Source: Eretmocerus hayati (lineage: Eukaryota; Arthropoda; Insecta; Hymenoptera; Aphelinidae). Taken from it: a DNA stretch of 64,000 bases. The stretch's first letter is position 1. Every line of letters begins with the position of its first letter. Of this stretch, positions 25,120 through 36,299 are shown in pieces. The translations under genes were made by a program, and so were the position numbers. The notes beneath the pieces are model-generated. The model saw only the letters and a program-made list of their open reading frames with translations. It was not told the DNA's origin and did no database searches. The stretch is taken from positions 65,936,186 to 66,000,185 of the forward strand of contig CM056743.1 in the NCBI GenBank assembly GCA_029851415.1. Reading direction: 5' to 3'.

Positions 25120-25705
25120 TCCACGGTGGTCCTGAACCAAGTCTATTCTCCGCTGACGACAGCAAGTGGGATCCTTGTTGTATAAGGTTCGGGACATCTG
25201 TGGGATCACAACCTACTGAGAATCAAAATCGCCACTTGGGCCGTTTCTTAAAAAAGTCGAAAAAACGTGTTCTTTCAATGTTTTCCTCCTTTTCAACCTC
25301 AAAAACTCGAAAGGAACGCCTTTATCGAAAAATATGTGGAGCAACTTTTTGTAGATTTTCAAGAAAAGAACAGAAAAAACCTCAACACATTTTTCGATAC
25401 AAGGTCTTCCGTTCCCGTGATAAACGTTTTCCGTCTGAGACTCGTATTTTATGTCATTTTCCACGGTTTCGACCCTATAACTCGGAGAGAACACATTTCA
25501 TCAAAAAATATGTACATTAAATATTTGTAGATCTTCGAAAAATAAACGGAAAACATATGTACATATTCTCTCGTGTAAGGCCTCCGGTTTCTAATACGAG
25601 TTTCAGATGAAAATACGTTTATTATGGGAACGGATGACCTCGTATCGGAGAATGTGTTCAGACCTTTTTCATTCATAATATTGATGTATATTCGACCGTT
25701 TACCG
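25120..25705. repeat. Dispersed foldback repeat (copy A)
   Basis: cacatttttcgatacaaggt (~25385) has its inverted partner at ~25660, giving arms around a centre near 25.52 kb. The left half (25130-25440: cagcaagtgggatccttgtt, cacttgggccgtttcttaaa) is the reverse complement of 54870-55150 elsewhere in the window. The right end ataatattgatgtatattcg recurs at 28206. Confidence 0.65.
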
Positions 25706-26015
25706 AGCCACATCAAGATATTCGAATCCAAGGATTCGATACCCCCGAAGCTTCACATGGAGAGTTGATGCTAGTTTGCACCACATACTCTTCATGGAGC
25801 AGGAAATATCAGAAATTATCCAAATAGATCTTGAACATTTGTAGGAGGAATAAGGCTACGGATGAAATGTTCGAGAATTGTGAGTGTTTTGCCACAGTCT
25901 GTCTGCTTGGGCTCGTCAGAATGACGACGGAGAGACTTGTCATTGACACTGGAACTATTGAACTGAAGTGATACGTTGGAAATTTTGATCGTTCTGTAAA
26001 GGATTGGATGTTAAA
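25706..26015. other. Spacer, no gene seen
   Basis: Unrecognised sequence between two foldback elements; no motif or convincing open frame. Confidence 0.5.
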
Positions 26016-26785
26016 GGGACTAGGCGGGTAAGCATGGTGAATCGGCCCTTGTCAGGTATGGCCCCGGAAGCAATTTCCCCCAGTTTCTAACCCCAAACTA
26101 TGAGGAAAGCAATAGTTTTTATGTCCCGAAGTCGCCCCTATGTTTTGGGGCAGCCTGGAAACCCTCTAAAAAACGCTAAAAATCGATGTTCCTTGTATTG
26201 AATCGCATTCTGACGCATCTCAATGAATCGTTCTGAAATTTTTTTGACATATTTTTGAAACATCAACAATTCATAGGAGCGTGGTTTCATCTCGACAACT
26301 TTTGATCCAAGCCCCGGAAAAAATTATTGAAAAATAAAAATTAATTTTTAACCCTGTTATTTGTGATTAAGACGTTAGTGAACCATTTCATCGTATTTGT
26401 CGGCTCGATTTACGTCGGAAACCACTTCGAAATATATCATTTTTGGTGGTGGAAAGTGGTCAAAAACGTCAAAAATCAGTTTCAAAGCAAATTTTTTTTC
26501 ATAAACTAGCCTCTCCTGCGCATGCGCGTTGATTTACGATCCTAAAAGTATCTTTAATCGATAGCTGGTGTAATTCCCTTCAAAATGACCCCTTGCAAAA
26601 GTCAATTTGATGCAATTACAGCTGAGATATGACTGGTGCAGAAAATGGAAAAACCCAAGGTATCAAATCCGTGAATCCGCGCTTCCTTCAATGGCCTTGA
26701 AAAATGCGAATTTTGAATTGGGCCCTTTCTAACATGCGAAAATGTGTTTTTGATGTAGTTTTTGACGTAGAAATCGAATACGCGG

Positions 26786-27037
26786 TCAGTTTTGTTCCAA
26801 ACCTTCAGGATTTCTCACCAGACTCATAAAACCGACTCGATAATGGATGCTCATCTTCAGCTTTTTTAAACTTATTTGAGATGAATTGTCGGTGTATGGG
26901 GAGGTTTGAGTGGATTCTGTACCACATACAACTATGTTTCCCAATGTATTCTGATCAGCTGATGACAATGGTGATGGTTTCGAAGCTCGAGGAAGCGCTG
27001 CTATCCTTATATAAGCTGGTCGATATAGTTTCCTCAT
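26786..27037 (-). pseudogene. Left-arm copy of the conserved foldback peptide
   Basis: An 84-codon frame equivalent to 19541-19822 (LPRASKPSPLSS..., TESTQTSPYTDNSSQ, KKLKMSIHYRVGFMSLVRNP). It starts at the palindrome centre and ends in the arm. Function unknown. Confidence 0.35.
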
Positions 27038-27310
27038 ATGGAATTAAACAACAAAATCCAGCTCGAACAGACGTCACTCCCAGAAATTTCACTCCCACCG
27101 CTTCCTCGAGCCTCAAAACCACCGGGATCGTCTTCGGCCAGTCAGAATACGTTGAGGGACATAGTTGTGTCTAGTACACAATCCACCCAAACCTCCCCAA
27201 ACACCGACAATTCATCTCAAATAAGTGTAAAAAGGCTGAAGATGAGCATCCATTATCGAGTCGGTTTTATGAATCTGGTGAGAAATCCTGAAGGTTTGGA
27301 ACAAAACTGA
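27038..27310 (+). pseudogene. Right-arm copy of the conserved foldback peptide
   Basis: A 91-codon frame diverging back to back from the 26786-27037 copy. It contains LPPLPRASKPPGSSS, TQSTQTSPNTDNSSQ and KRLKMSIHYRVGFMNLVRNP. Left and right arms carry distinguishable versions (SSADQ versus SSASQ), and the same left/right distinction appears in the long copy. The two arms therefore diverged before the two elements separated. Confidence 0.35.
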
Positions 27311-30300
27311 CCGCGTATTCGGTTCCTACGTCAAAAAATACATCAAAACACATTTTCGCATGTTAGAAAGGGCCCAATTCAAAATTCGCATTTTTCAAGG
27401 CCATTGAAGGAAGCGCGGATTCACGGATTCGATACCTTGGGTTTTTCCATTTTCTGCACCAGTCATATCTCAGCTGTAATTGCATCAAATTGACTTCTGC
27501 AAGGAGTCATTTTGAAGGAAATTACACCAGCTATCGATCAAAGATACTTTCGGGATCGTAAATCAACACGCATGCGCAGGAGAGGCTAGTTTATGAAAAA
27601 AAATTTGCTTTGAAACTGATTCTCGACGTTTTTGACCACTTTCCACCACCAAAAATGATATATTTCAAAGTGGTTTCCGACGTAAAATGAGCCGACAAAT
27701 ACGATGAAATGGTTCACTAACGTCTTAATCACGAATAACAGGGTTAAAAATTGATTTTTATTTTTCAATAATTTTTTCCGGGGCTTGGATCAAAAGTTGT
27801 CGAGATGAAACCACGCTCCTTCCAATTGTTGATATTTCAAAAGTATGTCAAAAAAATTTCAGAACGATTCATTGAGATGCGTCAGAATGCGATTCAATAC
27901 AAGGAACATCGATTTTTAGCGTATTTTAGAGGGTTTCCAGGCTGCCCCAAAACATAGGGGTGACTTCGGGACCTAAAAACTATTGCTTTCCCCATAGTTT
28001 GGGGTTAGAAACTGGGGGAAATTGCTTCCGGGGCCATACCTGACAAGGGCCGATTCACCATGCTTACTCGCCTAGTCCCTTTGTTAGGAGGAACAGGAAA
28101 CTGCCCTCCATCTAGTTGTGAGATGGCAAAACATGTGACGGCTACTCTCCGGTCCATGGCCGTTGACTTTTATACGAATTGATTCTTCCCTCGGGTGTGT
28201 TTTATAATATTGATGTATATTCGACCGTTTACTTTTGCTTTGTCTAAAGGGAAAGGTTTGTTTTCGTGGCAGCAAATTTTGATCAATTTTTCCATTCAAC
28301 TGGATATTCTCTTCAACAAAAGTCTTCCTATCTAAAAAATGCTTAGACCATTTTGTTTCTCTCGCCAAAATCTATCGATTGTAGGTAATGCTTTTTCTCC
28401 AGCAACCATTCCAAACCTAATAGAGACCCATCTCTGTGGCCCTTTGTCCGTGTCTGTGTGTGTAGTTTTTTTTTCGTTCACGCTTTCTCTTCTACATTTA
28501 ATCTGATCAACTTTTGATCTTCTACAAGTTGTAGAAAATCATTCAGAAAAGAGTCCAGTGATTTGGCATCTCGATCCTTCCACTATCATCCGATTTAAAG
28601 GCTTTTAAAGCGAAAATCGCTTGAATCTCGTGTTTTAATAGTAAAATATCTTTCCACACAAAGGTCTCACGGGGATTTTGGTCACCTAGAATATACTTAT
28701 TTTGACCTAATCTATGAATTGGTTGATACCGATTTTCCATTTTATCCCTGCAAACCTCAACAATCTCAGATTAATCAAAATTTTCACCAAAATTCCATTT
28801 TGATCGTCCTCAAACCTACTGTATCAAAAATTTTTCTCAACCAAACGATAGATTTCGCTGAAAAACCCTAGTTTGAATGCTCCAAATTCCGCTTATAAGA
28901 CCCCTCAAAAAAATCACTTGAAATATAGTGAGACTTTTTCTTCAATATCCATTTTTCTCCCACATCTTCCTCTACAAGAAATCTACCAAGCTTTTGATAA
29001 CCTAAACAGGTAATCTTTCGTGATTCTCTATTGAAGGTTGATACCGAATTAGAATTGAACTAGTAAACCATTATAGAAATGAAGTTTCTTCCCTCAAAAA
29101 TCGAATTTTTCATCAAAAATTACATTTTAATCATCCTCAAACCACCTCTATCAAAATTCTGTCTCAACCAAGCGATAGATAGTGCTGAGAAAACCCTATT
29201 TTAGATCCCCGAAATTTCGCTCATGAGCTTTCTCCCAAAAATAAATAAAAATATAGTGAAACAATTTTTTTGAATATTCACTTTTCTCCCGTATCTTCTT
29301 TCGCAGATAATCTACCCAACTTTCAACGACCTAAATAGATATTTTATAATCATTCTTCATCGATTGATTGATATTTGATTTCAGTTGAACTCGTAAACCA
29401 TTATCCAAATCAAGTTTATCCCTTGAAAAATATAAATTTTCACCAAAAATTCCATTTTGATCACCCTGAAACGAACTTTATCAGAATTCTGTTACAACCA
29501 AGCGATAGATATTGCTGAGAAGACCTCAGTTTAGAAACCCTAAATTCCGCTCATGAGATTCTTCGAAAAAATAACTCAGCATGTAGTGAAACAATTCTTT
29601 AAATGTTCATTTCGCTTTCTCTAAAGAGAGAACTTTGTTTTCACCCCAGAAAAATTTTGATCAAGTTTTCCACTAAATTTGATATCTTCTCCAACAAAAT
29701 TCCGTTTATCTGAAAAAGTCTTAGACCATTCTCTTCCTCTCGCCAAAATCTATCAATTGTAGGTAACACTTTTCCTCGTAATGGCCTTCCAAATCCGTCA
29801 GAGACTCATCTTTGCACACCCTTGTCCGTGTGTGTGTGTTGTTTTCTATCGGACACGCTTTCTCTTTGACTATTCACCTCATCAACTTTTGGCTTTCTAC
29901 AAGTTGTACAGGATCCAATTTCTGAGAGCCCAGTGATTTGGCTGCTTTCAAATCCCTGTCAAATTTGATCCGTGAGGTTTTTAAGCAAAATTGCTCAAAT
30001 TTCGACTCTTAATACATGAATATCTCTCTCTCACACCGTCTCACCACGAATTGAGTAACCTCAACTATGATTTTTTCTGCATGATCTATCAATTGGTTAA
30101 TACCGAAATTTGATCCAATCTTTACAGATCTCAAATTTTCGGAAAAATCAGAATTTTCACCAAAAATTTCATTTTGACCCTTTTTAAACCCACCGCATCC
30201 AAATTCTGTCTCAACCAAACAATAGATATCATCCAAGAAACCCTAGACTAGATGGCCCAAATCCCTCTGAAAAGCTTCCTCTAAAGAATAACTCAAAAAA

Positions 30301-31424
30301 TAATGGGGAATTTTTCTTAATATTCCTTTTTGCTTTCTCTAAAGAGAAAGCTTTGTTTTCACCCCAGCAAAATTTTGATCAAATTTTCCACTAAAACCAA
30401 TATTTTCTTCAACAAAATTCCGTTTATCTGTAAAAGCCTTAGACCATTCTCTTTCTCTCGCTAAAATCTATCAGTTGTAGGTAACACTTTTCCTCCTGAT
30501 GACCTTCCAAATCCGTTAGAGACTCATCTTTGCACCCCTTTGTCCGTGTGTGTATTGTTTTCTATCGGACATACTTTCTCTTTTACTGTTCACTATATCA
30601 ATTTTTGGCTTCCTACAAGTTGTACAGAATCCGATTTCTGAGAGCCCAGTGTTTTGGCAGCTTTCAGCTTCCAGTAAAATTTGATTCATGGGTTTTTTAG
30701 AGCAAAACAGCTAGAATTTCGACTCCTAATACATAAATATCTTTTTCTCACACACTCTCGCTACAAATTGAGTCACCTAAACTATGATTTTTTCTGCGAG
30801 ATCTATCGATTGGTTAATACCGAAATTTCATTCAATCTCTACAGATCTCAAATTTTCAAAAAAATCAAAATTTTTAACCAAAATTTCTTTTTGAGCCTTT
30901 TTAAACCTACTGCATCCGAATTCTGTCTCAACTAAGTAATAGATATCATCGAAACCTAAGATTAGATGGCTCAAATCTTTCTGAAAAGCTTCCTCCAAAA
31001 AATAATTCAAAAAATAAAGGAAAATTTTTCTTAATATTCAATTTTTCCTCCTACCTTCCTTTATGACTCATTTATCTCAATCTTAATGACCTAAACTATG
31101 ATTTTTTCTGCGAGATCTATCGATTGTTTAATACCCAAATTTCATTTAATCTCTACAGATCTCGAATTTTCGAAAAAATTTTCACCAAAAATTTCATTTC
31201 AACCCTTTTCAAACCCACTGTATCCGAATTCCGTCTCAATCAAACGATGTATATTGCTCAAAAAATCTGAGTCTAGATGACCCGAATCTCTAAAAAGCTT
31301 CCTCTAAAGAATAACTCAAAAAATAATAGGAAATTTTTCTTAATATTCATTTTTTCCTCGTACCTTCTTTTATGACTCATTCATCTCGATTTCAATGCCC
31401 TAAACTATGGTTTTTCCTGCATTA

Positions 31425-32805
31425 CACTGTGCAACAAAATTTTGGGTCCCAAATGTCGCATGAACCGGACAATGATTTTCTTGTGTATTTTTCGACGCTG
31501 AAACCGAATCCGACCTCAGTTTTGCGCCTATACGTCAGGATTTTTTTTAAATCGCAAAAAACTGATCTTAAAAAAAACAGCGTTTTTCACGTTTTTCGCT
31601 AATTTTGTAAATTGAAGATCATTTAGCCAGGGAGTACTGATTGGTCAAAATGTATATCAAAATATGTTTTTCTACGTATTTTGACCCGCTGAACACGATC
31701 CCGGTGGTTTTAGAACGCTACGATGTAACCTTGGAGCTATATAAGCTAATTAGTCCACCTGATGTTTGGAAAGAAAGTCCAATTTCGCAATGAATTTTTG
31801 AAAAATCATAACACGGGCTAGAATGGACCAATTTGAACGTCCGCGGTCGCATTTTCTTCGTTCTGTAACATACTTTGAAGGATATATTTGTCCACCAGTC
31901 GTAGAGGCACTGGTTTGACGTCAGGAATTTGTTTTGCAGACACCTATTTTGTTCATTACTTTTGCTGTGCTAAAATCACGAGGAGAAAAATTTCCTCTTG
32001 CACGGGGTACCAAAACATGGTTTTCCGACGCAAAATAGCCATCTAAACATGATCTGGTGATTTATTTTGGGATACCATGTCAGGAATTTGGTCCAGGTCA
32101 AGAAAGCTCCTCAAAAAACAGGTTTTTTGCGACTAGAAAAAAATTCTGACGTGTTAGCTCTGAATGAACCACGGGATTGTGTTTAGACGGTCATTTTGCG
32201 TCGGAAAACTATGTTTGGGTACCCCGTGCAAGAGGAAACTTTTCTCCTCGTGATTTCAGCACAGCAAAAGTTATGACCAAACTAGGTGTTTGGAAAAAAA
32301 ATTCCTGACGTCAAACCAGTGCCTCTACGACTGTTGGACAAATTCTCCCCTCAAAGTATGTAGGAAAACGAAGAAAATGCGACCTCGAACGTTCGAATTG
32401 GTCCATTCTAGCCCGTGTTATGATTTTTTTTTAATTTATTGCAAAATTGGACTTTTTTTCCAAACACCAGGTGGACTAATTAGCTTATATAGCTCCAAGA
32501 TTGCATCGTAGCGTTCTAAAACCACCAGGATCGTGTTCAGCGGGTCAAAATACGTAGGAAAACATATTGTGATATACATTTTAACCTATCGGTACTCCCT
32601 GGCTAAGTGATCTTCAATTTACAGAATTAGCAAAAAAACGTGAAAAACGCTGTTTTTTAAAAAATCAGTTTTTTTCGATTTAAGAAAAATCCTGACGTAT
32701 AGACGCAAAACTGAGGTCGGATTCGGTTTCAGTGTCGAAAAATACACAAGAAAATCATTGTCCGGTCCATGCGACATTTCTGACCCAAAATTTTGTTGCA
32801 CAGTG
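31425..32805. mobile_element. 1.38-kb palindromic element with CACTGTGCAAC ends and TTA duplications
   Basis: The termini cactgtgcaacaaaattttg and their inverse are bounded by TTA on both sides (31422-31424 and 32806-32808) and interrupt the satellite phrase before tctatcgattgg. Arms run to a centre near 32.12 kb (ctcttgcacggggtaccaaa against tttgggtaccccgtgcaaga). CACTG-type termini with a 3-bp TWA duplication match what is known for Chapaev3/CMC-type DNA transposons. That assignment is inference, because no transposase is present. Confidence 0.8.
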
Positions 32806-33844
32806 TTATCTATCGATTGGTTAATACCGAAATTTTATTCAGTCTTCACAAATCTCAAATTTTCGAAAAAATCAAAATTTTCACCAAAAATTTCATTTTA
32901 ACCCTTTTCAAACCCACTGCATCGAAATTCCGTCTCTACCAAACGATGGATATTGTCAAAAAAACCTCAGTCTAGATGGCCTGAATCTCAAGAAGCTTCC
33001 TCAAAAGAATAACTCAAAGAATAGTAGAACATTTGAATTAATATTCATTTTTCTCTCGTATCATCCTTTACGACTCATTTATCTCAATTCTAATGACCTA
33101 AAGACTTACTTATGCGCCATTCTGAATCGATTGGCTGATACGAAATTCTCATAAAATCCGTAAAACATTATTCAAATTAAGATTCTTTCGGGAGAAGGAA
33201 ATTTTCACAAAGAACTCCAGTTTAATCATCTTTAAACGACTGTATGAAAATTTCTCCCAACCAAACAACAGATATTGTTGGAAAAACTTTCTTTAAGCTG
33301 ACCCAAATCCCTCTGAAATGCTTTCTCAGAAGGGAAACTCAAAATATAGGGTACTTTCTTTTTCGTTAAAATTCTTATCATATAGCGCCGTGAGAAAGCA
33401 CTCTGCTAATCACTTTTAGCAGCGTATTTCTTCTCGTATCATCTTTTACGACTCATTCATCTTAATTGTAATGACCTAGAGACTTACTCATGTGCCATTC
33501 TGAATCGATTGGTTGATACCAAATTCTCTTAAAAACCGTAGAACATTATTCAAATGAACTTTCGTTCCGGGAAATGAAAACTTCCCCCAAAAACTCCATT
33601 TTAACCCTTTTCAAACCCACTGCATAAACAATAGATATCATCCAAGAAACCTTAGACTACATGGCCCAAATCCCTTTGAAAAGCTTCCTCTAAAGAATAA
33701 CTCAAAAAACAATGAGAAATTTTTCTTAATATTCATTTTTTCTTCGTATCATCCTTTTGCTACTCATTCATCTTAATTGTAATAACCTAGAGACTTACTT
33801 ATGTGCTATTCTGAATCGATTGGCCGATACCACATCACGTTGAT

Positions 33845-34540
33845 AACACATCACCTCGTACAGAGAGCGTCTGGATTGGTTGCGTACTGATTCGCGGAGA
33901 ATGTACTTCGCAGCTCTCTTGATGCATAAGATCATGCACATGGGTGAACCTGGCTACCTAGCTGCGATGTTTACCAGGTACCAATCCGAGCGCCCTCAGC
34001 GTGGTGAGGAAGGAGCACAGGAGCTCAAAATTCCGAGAATGCGCCTTGATTATGGATTAAGATCTTTCCAAAGTCAATGCGCACGTTTCTGGAATTTCCT
34101 CCCTCTAGGACTCCGGCAAGTTAAGGGAGTTTCCCTGTTCAAAGGAGCAGTGAAGGAATTTCTATCAACCCTCCCCCCTATGAGGATTGATGTAGACATA
34201 GGGCAATTTTTCAACCTTTGAGGGCTTTCTGAAAGTAATGTGCAATTTCTCTTTTTCACTGTTACGTTTGTTCATTCTATTTCTGATTTCTCCAAATGAC
34301 ACAACTTTCATGTCAAATTTTATCATAATCAACTGCCATCCCTTGTTACTGATGATATTTTTGTAAATTACTTTTTTTTTCTTTCCTTTCGCTTTTTTCA
34401 AATGACTAGTCACGACTGTGATAATAAATCCTTGACCAAACTGCAATTAATTGATATGTAAGTATATGTACATGTTATGTAAATCATTTCTATATTTTTT
34501 GCCTACGGGCGAATGGAAGGATATTCTATTCTATCCTATA
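33845..34540 (+). mobile_element. 5'-truncated non-LTR retrotransposon (LINE), 3' end
   Basis: A block unlike the surrounding satellite begins abruptly near 33845 and ends in a tattctattctatcc tail near 34535, after which satellite resumes at aaaattctcttaaaaaccg. It encodes the C-terminal tail of a LINE reverse transcriptase followed by ~300 bp of 3' untranslated sequence with aataaa near 34423. Heavy 5' truncation is typical of LINE insertion. A short atac may be part of the target duplication. Confidence 0.75.
33847..34221 (+). pseudogene. C-terminal fragment of LINE ORF2 (post-reverse-transcriptase region)
   Basis: About 124 codons, open from just after a stop at 33844, with no native start. 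The pattern HITSYRERLDWLRTDSRRMYF, then GEPGYLAAMF, LKIPRMRLDYGLRSF, CARFWNFLPLGLR and SLFKGAVKEFL is the characteristic C-terminal tail after the reverse transcriptase domain of insect LINEs. In that tail an R-rich helix is followed by an S-F...WN-LP...S...FK motif. The catalytic domain and endonuclease are absent, so the copy is dead. Confidence 0.75.
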
Positions 34541-35025
34541 CAAAATTCTCTTAAAAACCGTAAAACATTATTCAAATGAACTTTCGTTTCGGGAAATGGA
34601 AACTTCCCCCAAAAACTCCATTTTAACCCTTTTCAAACCCACTGTCTGTCTCAACCAAACCAACCCAATTCTGTCTCAACCAAACATTAGATATCATCCA
34701 AAAAACCTCAGACTATTAGATGGCCTAAATCTTTCTAAAAAGCTCCCTCGGAAGGATAAATCAAAACATAGTAGAACATTTGAATTAATATTCATTTTTC
34801 TCCTTGTATCATCCCTTACGACTCATTTATCTTAATTGTAATAACCTAGAGACTTACTTATGTGCCATTCTGAATCGATTGGTTGATACGAAATTTTCAT
34901 AAAATCCGTAAAACATTATTCAAATGAAGATTCTTTCGGGAAAACGAAATTCTGACAAAGAACTACAGTTTAATCATCTTTAAACCGACTGTATCAAAAT
35001 TTTCTCCCAATCAAACGATAGATAT

Positions 35026-35367
35026 TGTGGGAATGGGAGAGTGAGCGCATAATGGATGTGTGTGTAAGCGTGTGTGTAAGTGGGTCATGGCGCGAAGCTT
35101 CCCGCACCATGGAAAAGCACCAAGCTCAGCGAGCTTGGGTCCCAGCTGCCGAATTACGTGGTAAGCGTCAGTCTTTGTCTATCCCTTAATTGAGTGAGAC
35201 GTGTGTCGTGCGCTGCGCTATTCTGATTGTATCATTATTGCGTCAGATCTCTTCACGAGCCTTTTCATAAATATAATTGAAGTGTGCACCAATAAATCGC
35301 ATTATATTCAATTGCCATTAATTATTGACTCGATATCCTTATTCCCGGACTTCCAGATTCTACAATT
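35026..35367 (+). repeat. 5' LTR
   Basis: Starts tgtgggaatgggagagtgag and ends ttctacaatt. It contains a TATA-like cataaatataatt near 35264 and a polyadenylation signal aataaa at 35291-35296, consistent with a U3-R-U5 layout. The primer-binding site follows immediately. Confidence 0.92.
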
Positions 35368-35385
35368 CGGGGGCTCGTCTGGGAT
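35368..35385 (+). promoter_or_regulatory. Primer-binding site, tRNA-Pro-like
   Basis: CGGGGGCTCGTCTGGGAT directly follows the LTR. It differs at two positions from the tRNA-Pro primer-binding site used by murine leukaemia-type retroviruses. The first base (C instead of the T that pairs with the tRNA terminal A) is unusual and may be a mutation. Confidence 0.7.
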
Positions 35386-36299
35386 AAGGAAGAGTCAAGC
35401 AGCGCGCGCGCGACACGCGCAACAAGTGATAGTTTGCTGCAGTGAAAAGTTTCCTAGAGTGGTGTTGGCGGGTTTGGTGCTAAGTGCACCCTACACGACT
35501 GGACGTTGTGGGGAGTGCACCTGGAGAGGTGCGGCGCTCGAGCTTGGCCAGCCAAGGAGCGTGGAGCCGGCGAGTTTCTGGAAAGAAGCACGCTGTGAGC
35601 CGCCCGCACAGAGCATCCGGAAGGATCCTGTGCAGGAAAAACGCATCCAAGCATCCAGCGACTGGAGTTTGCGGCCCGTAAAAGTGCATCAGGGTGGAAT
35701 CCCGGTGCGGGACCCACAGTGGACAAATTACTGCAAGCGACCAAAAGATCACATCCAGCGTGAGTTACATCTTCGCTTGAACGATTGCGTCAGTCGCGGA
35801 CTTGGTCCAGTGCGTGGAGACGCGTGAGAGTCAAAAGTGAGTACACGCTATAGTATACTATAGTATACGAGAGTGAGAGAGCGAACGAGTGGGAGAGAGA
35901 AAGGGAGAGAGCGCCCTCCTTGCGCGCAGCTCGACGGCGCAGCCCGAGCGCGCGAGGCGAGAGAGAGAGAGAGAGAGCCGAGACCGAAGAATCGGTGAAG
36001 AGGGGTCAACGAGTCTCTCTCTGCTGAGAGAGCGAGTCGCGATCGCTATAGCAGTGACCGGCAGCAGAATATCGTGCGTATAAGCAGAGTATATCTCTCC
36101 CTATGCCTTTTTGGCAGCTCAATCGCTCTCCCATCAAATTTCCCTACTTGTAGAGAAACTCTGTAGCCGAGTTATATCTATAGATACTCTTAATATAGCG
36201 GAAGCTAAGGCAACACTCTGTAGCCGAGGTATATCCATAGATACTCTTAATATAGCGGAAGCTAAGGCTACATCACAGAGCTTACGTATCTGTGTGTTG
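35386..36299 (+). other. Leader between primer-binding site and gag
   Basis: About 0.9 kb of untranslated leader, GC-rich at first, then GA-rich (gagagagagagagagag near 35960), with a 57-bp tandem duplication near its end. The frame at 35201-35827 crosses the LTR boundary and has no protein character. Packaging signals would be expected here, but none can be read directly. Confidence 0.6.
36159..36272 (+). repeat. 57-bp tandem duplication in the gag leader
   Basis: ctctgtagccgag begins at 36159 and again at 36216; each copy ends cggaagctaagg plus a few bases. The two copies differ at a few positions and lie just upstream of the first gag ATG (36300). Confidence 0.85.

Larger units (their letters stand above)
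26016..28079. mobile_element. 2.06-kb copy of the GGGACTAGGCGGG foldback element
   Basis: The termini gggactaggcgggtaagc and (minus) gggactaggcgagtaagc match those of the 18828-24368 element, and the ~1-kb arms are closely similar to its arms. There is almost no loop: the arms meet near 27.04 kb at a junction corresponding to the inner arm edge of the long copy. It lacks the 3.5-kb interior, so it is either a deletion derivative or the empty form into which the interior was inserted. Confidence 0.85.
28080..35019 (+). repeat. Complex AT-rich satellite array
   Basis: Two unit types recur. Type A (about 310-350 bp) contains ctatcgattggttaatacc, aaaattttcaccaaaaattt, ctgtctcaaccaaacgatag and gcttcctctaaagaataact. 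Type B (about 400 bp) contains aaagctttgttttcacccca, cgccaaaatctatcaattg and ttgtccgtgtgtgtg, with landmarks near 28445, 29822 and 30541. The array hosts a palindromic element at 31425-32805, a LINE fragment at 33845-34540 and the LTR element at 35026-46805, after which type A resumes. No genes of its own. Confidence 0.85.

Noticed and set aside
35201..35827. 209-codon frame crossing the 5' LTR, primer site and leader
   Set aside because: It spans the LTR boundary and primer-binding site, has no motif, and the homologous start in the 3' LTR leads nowhere.
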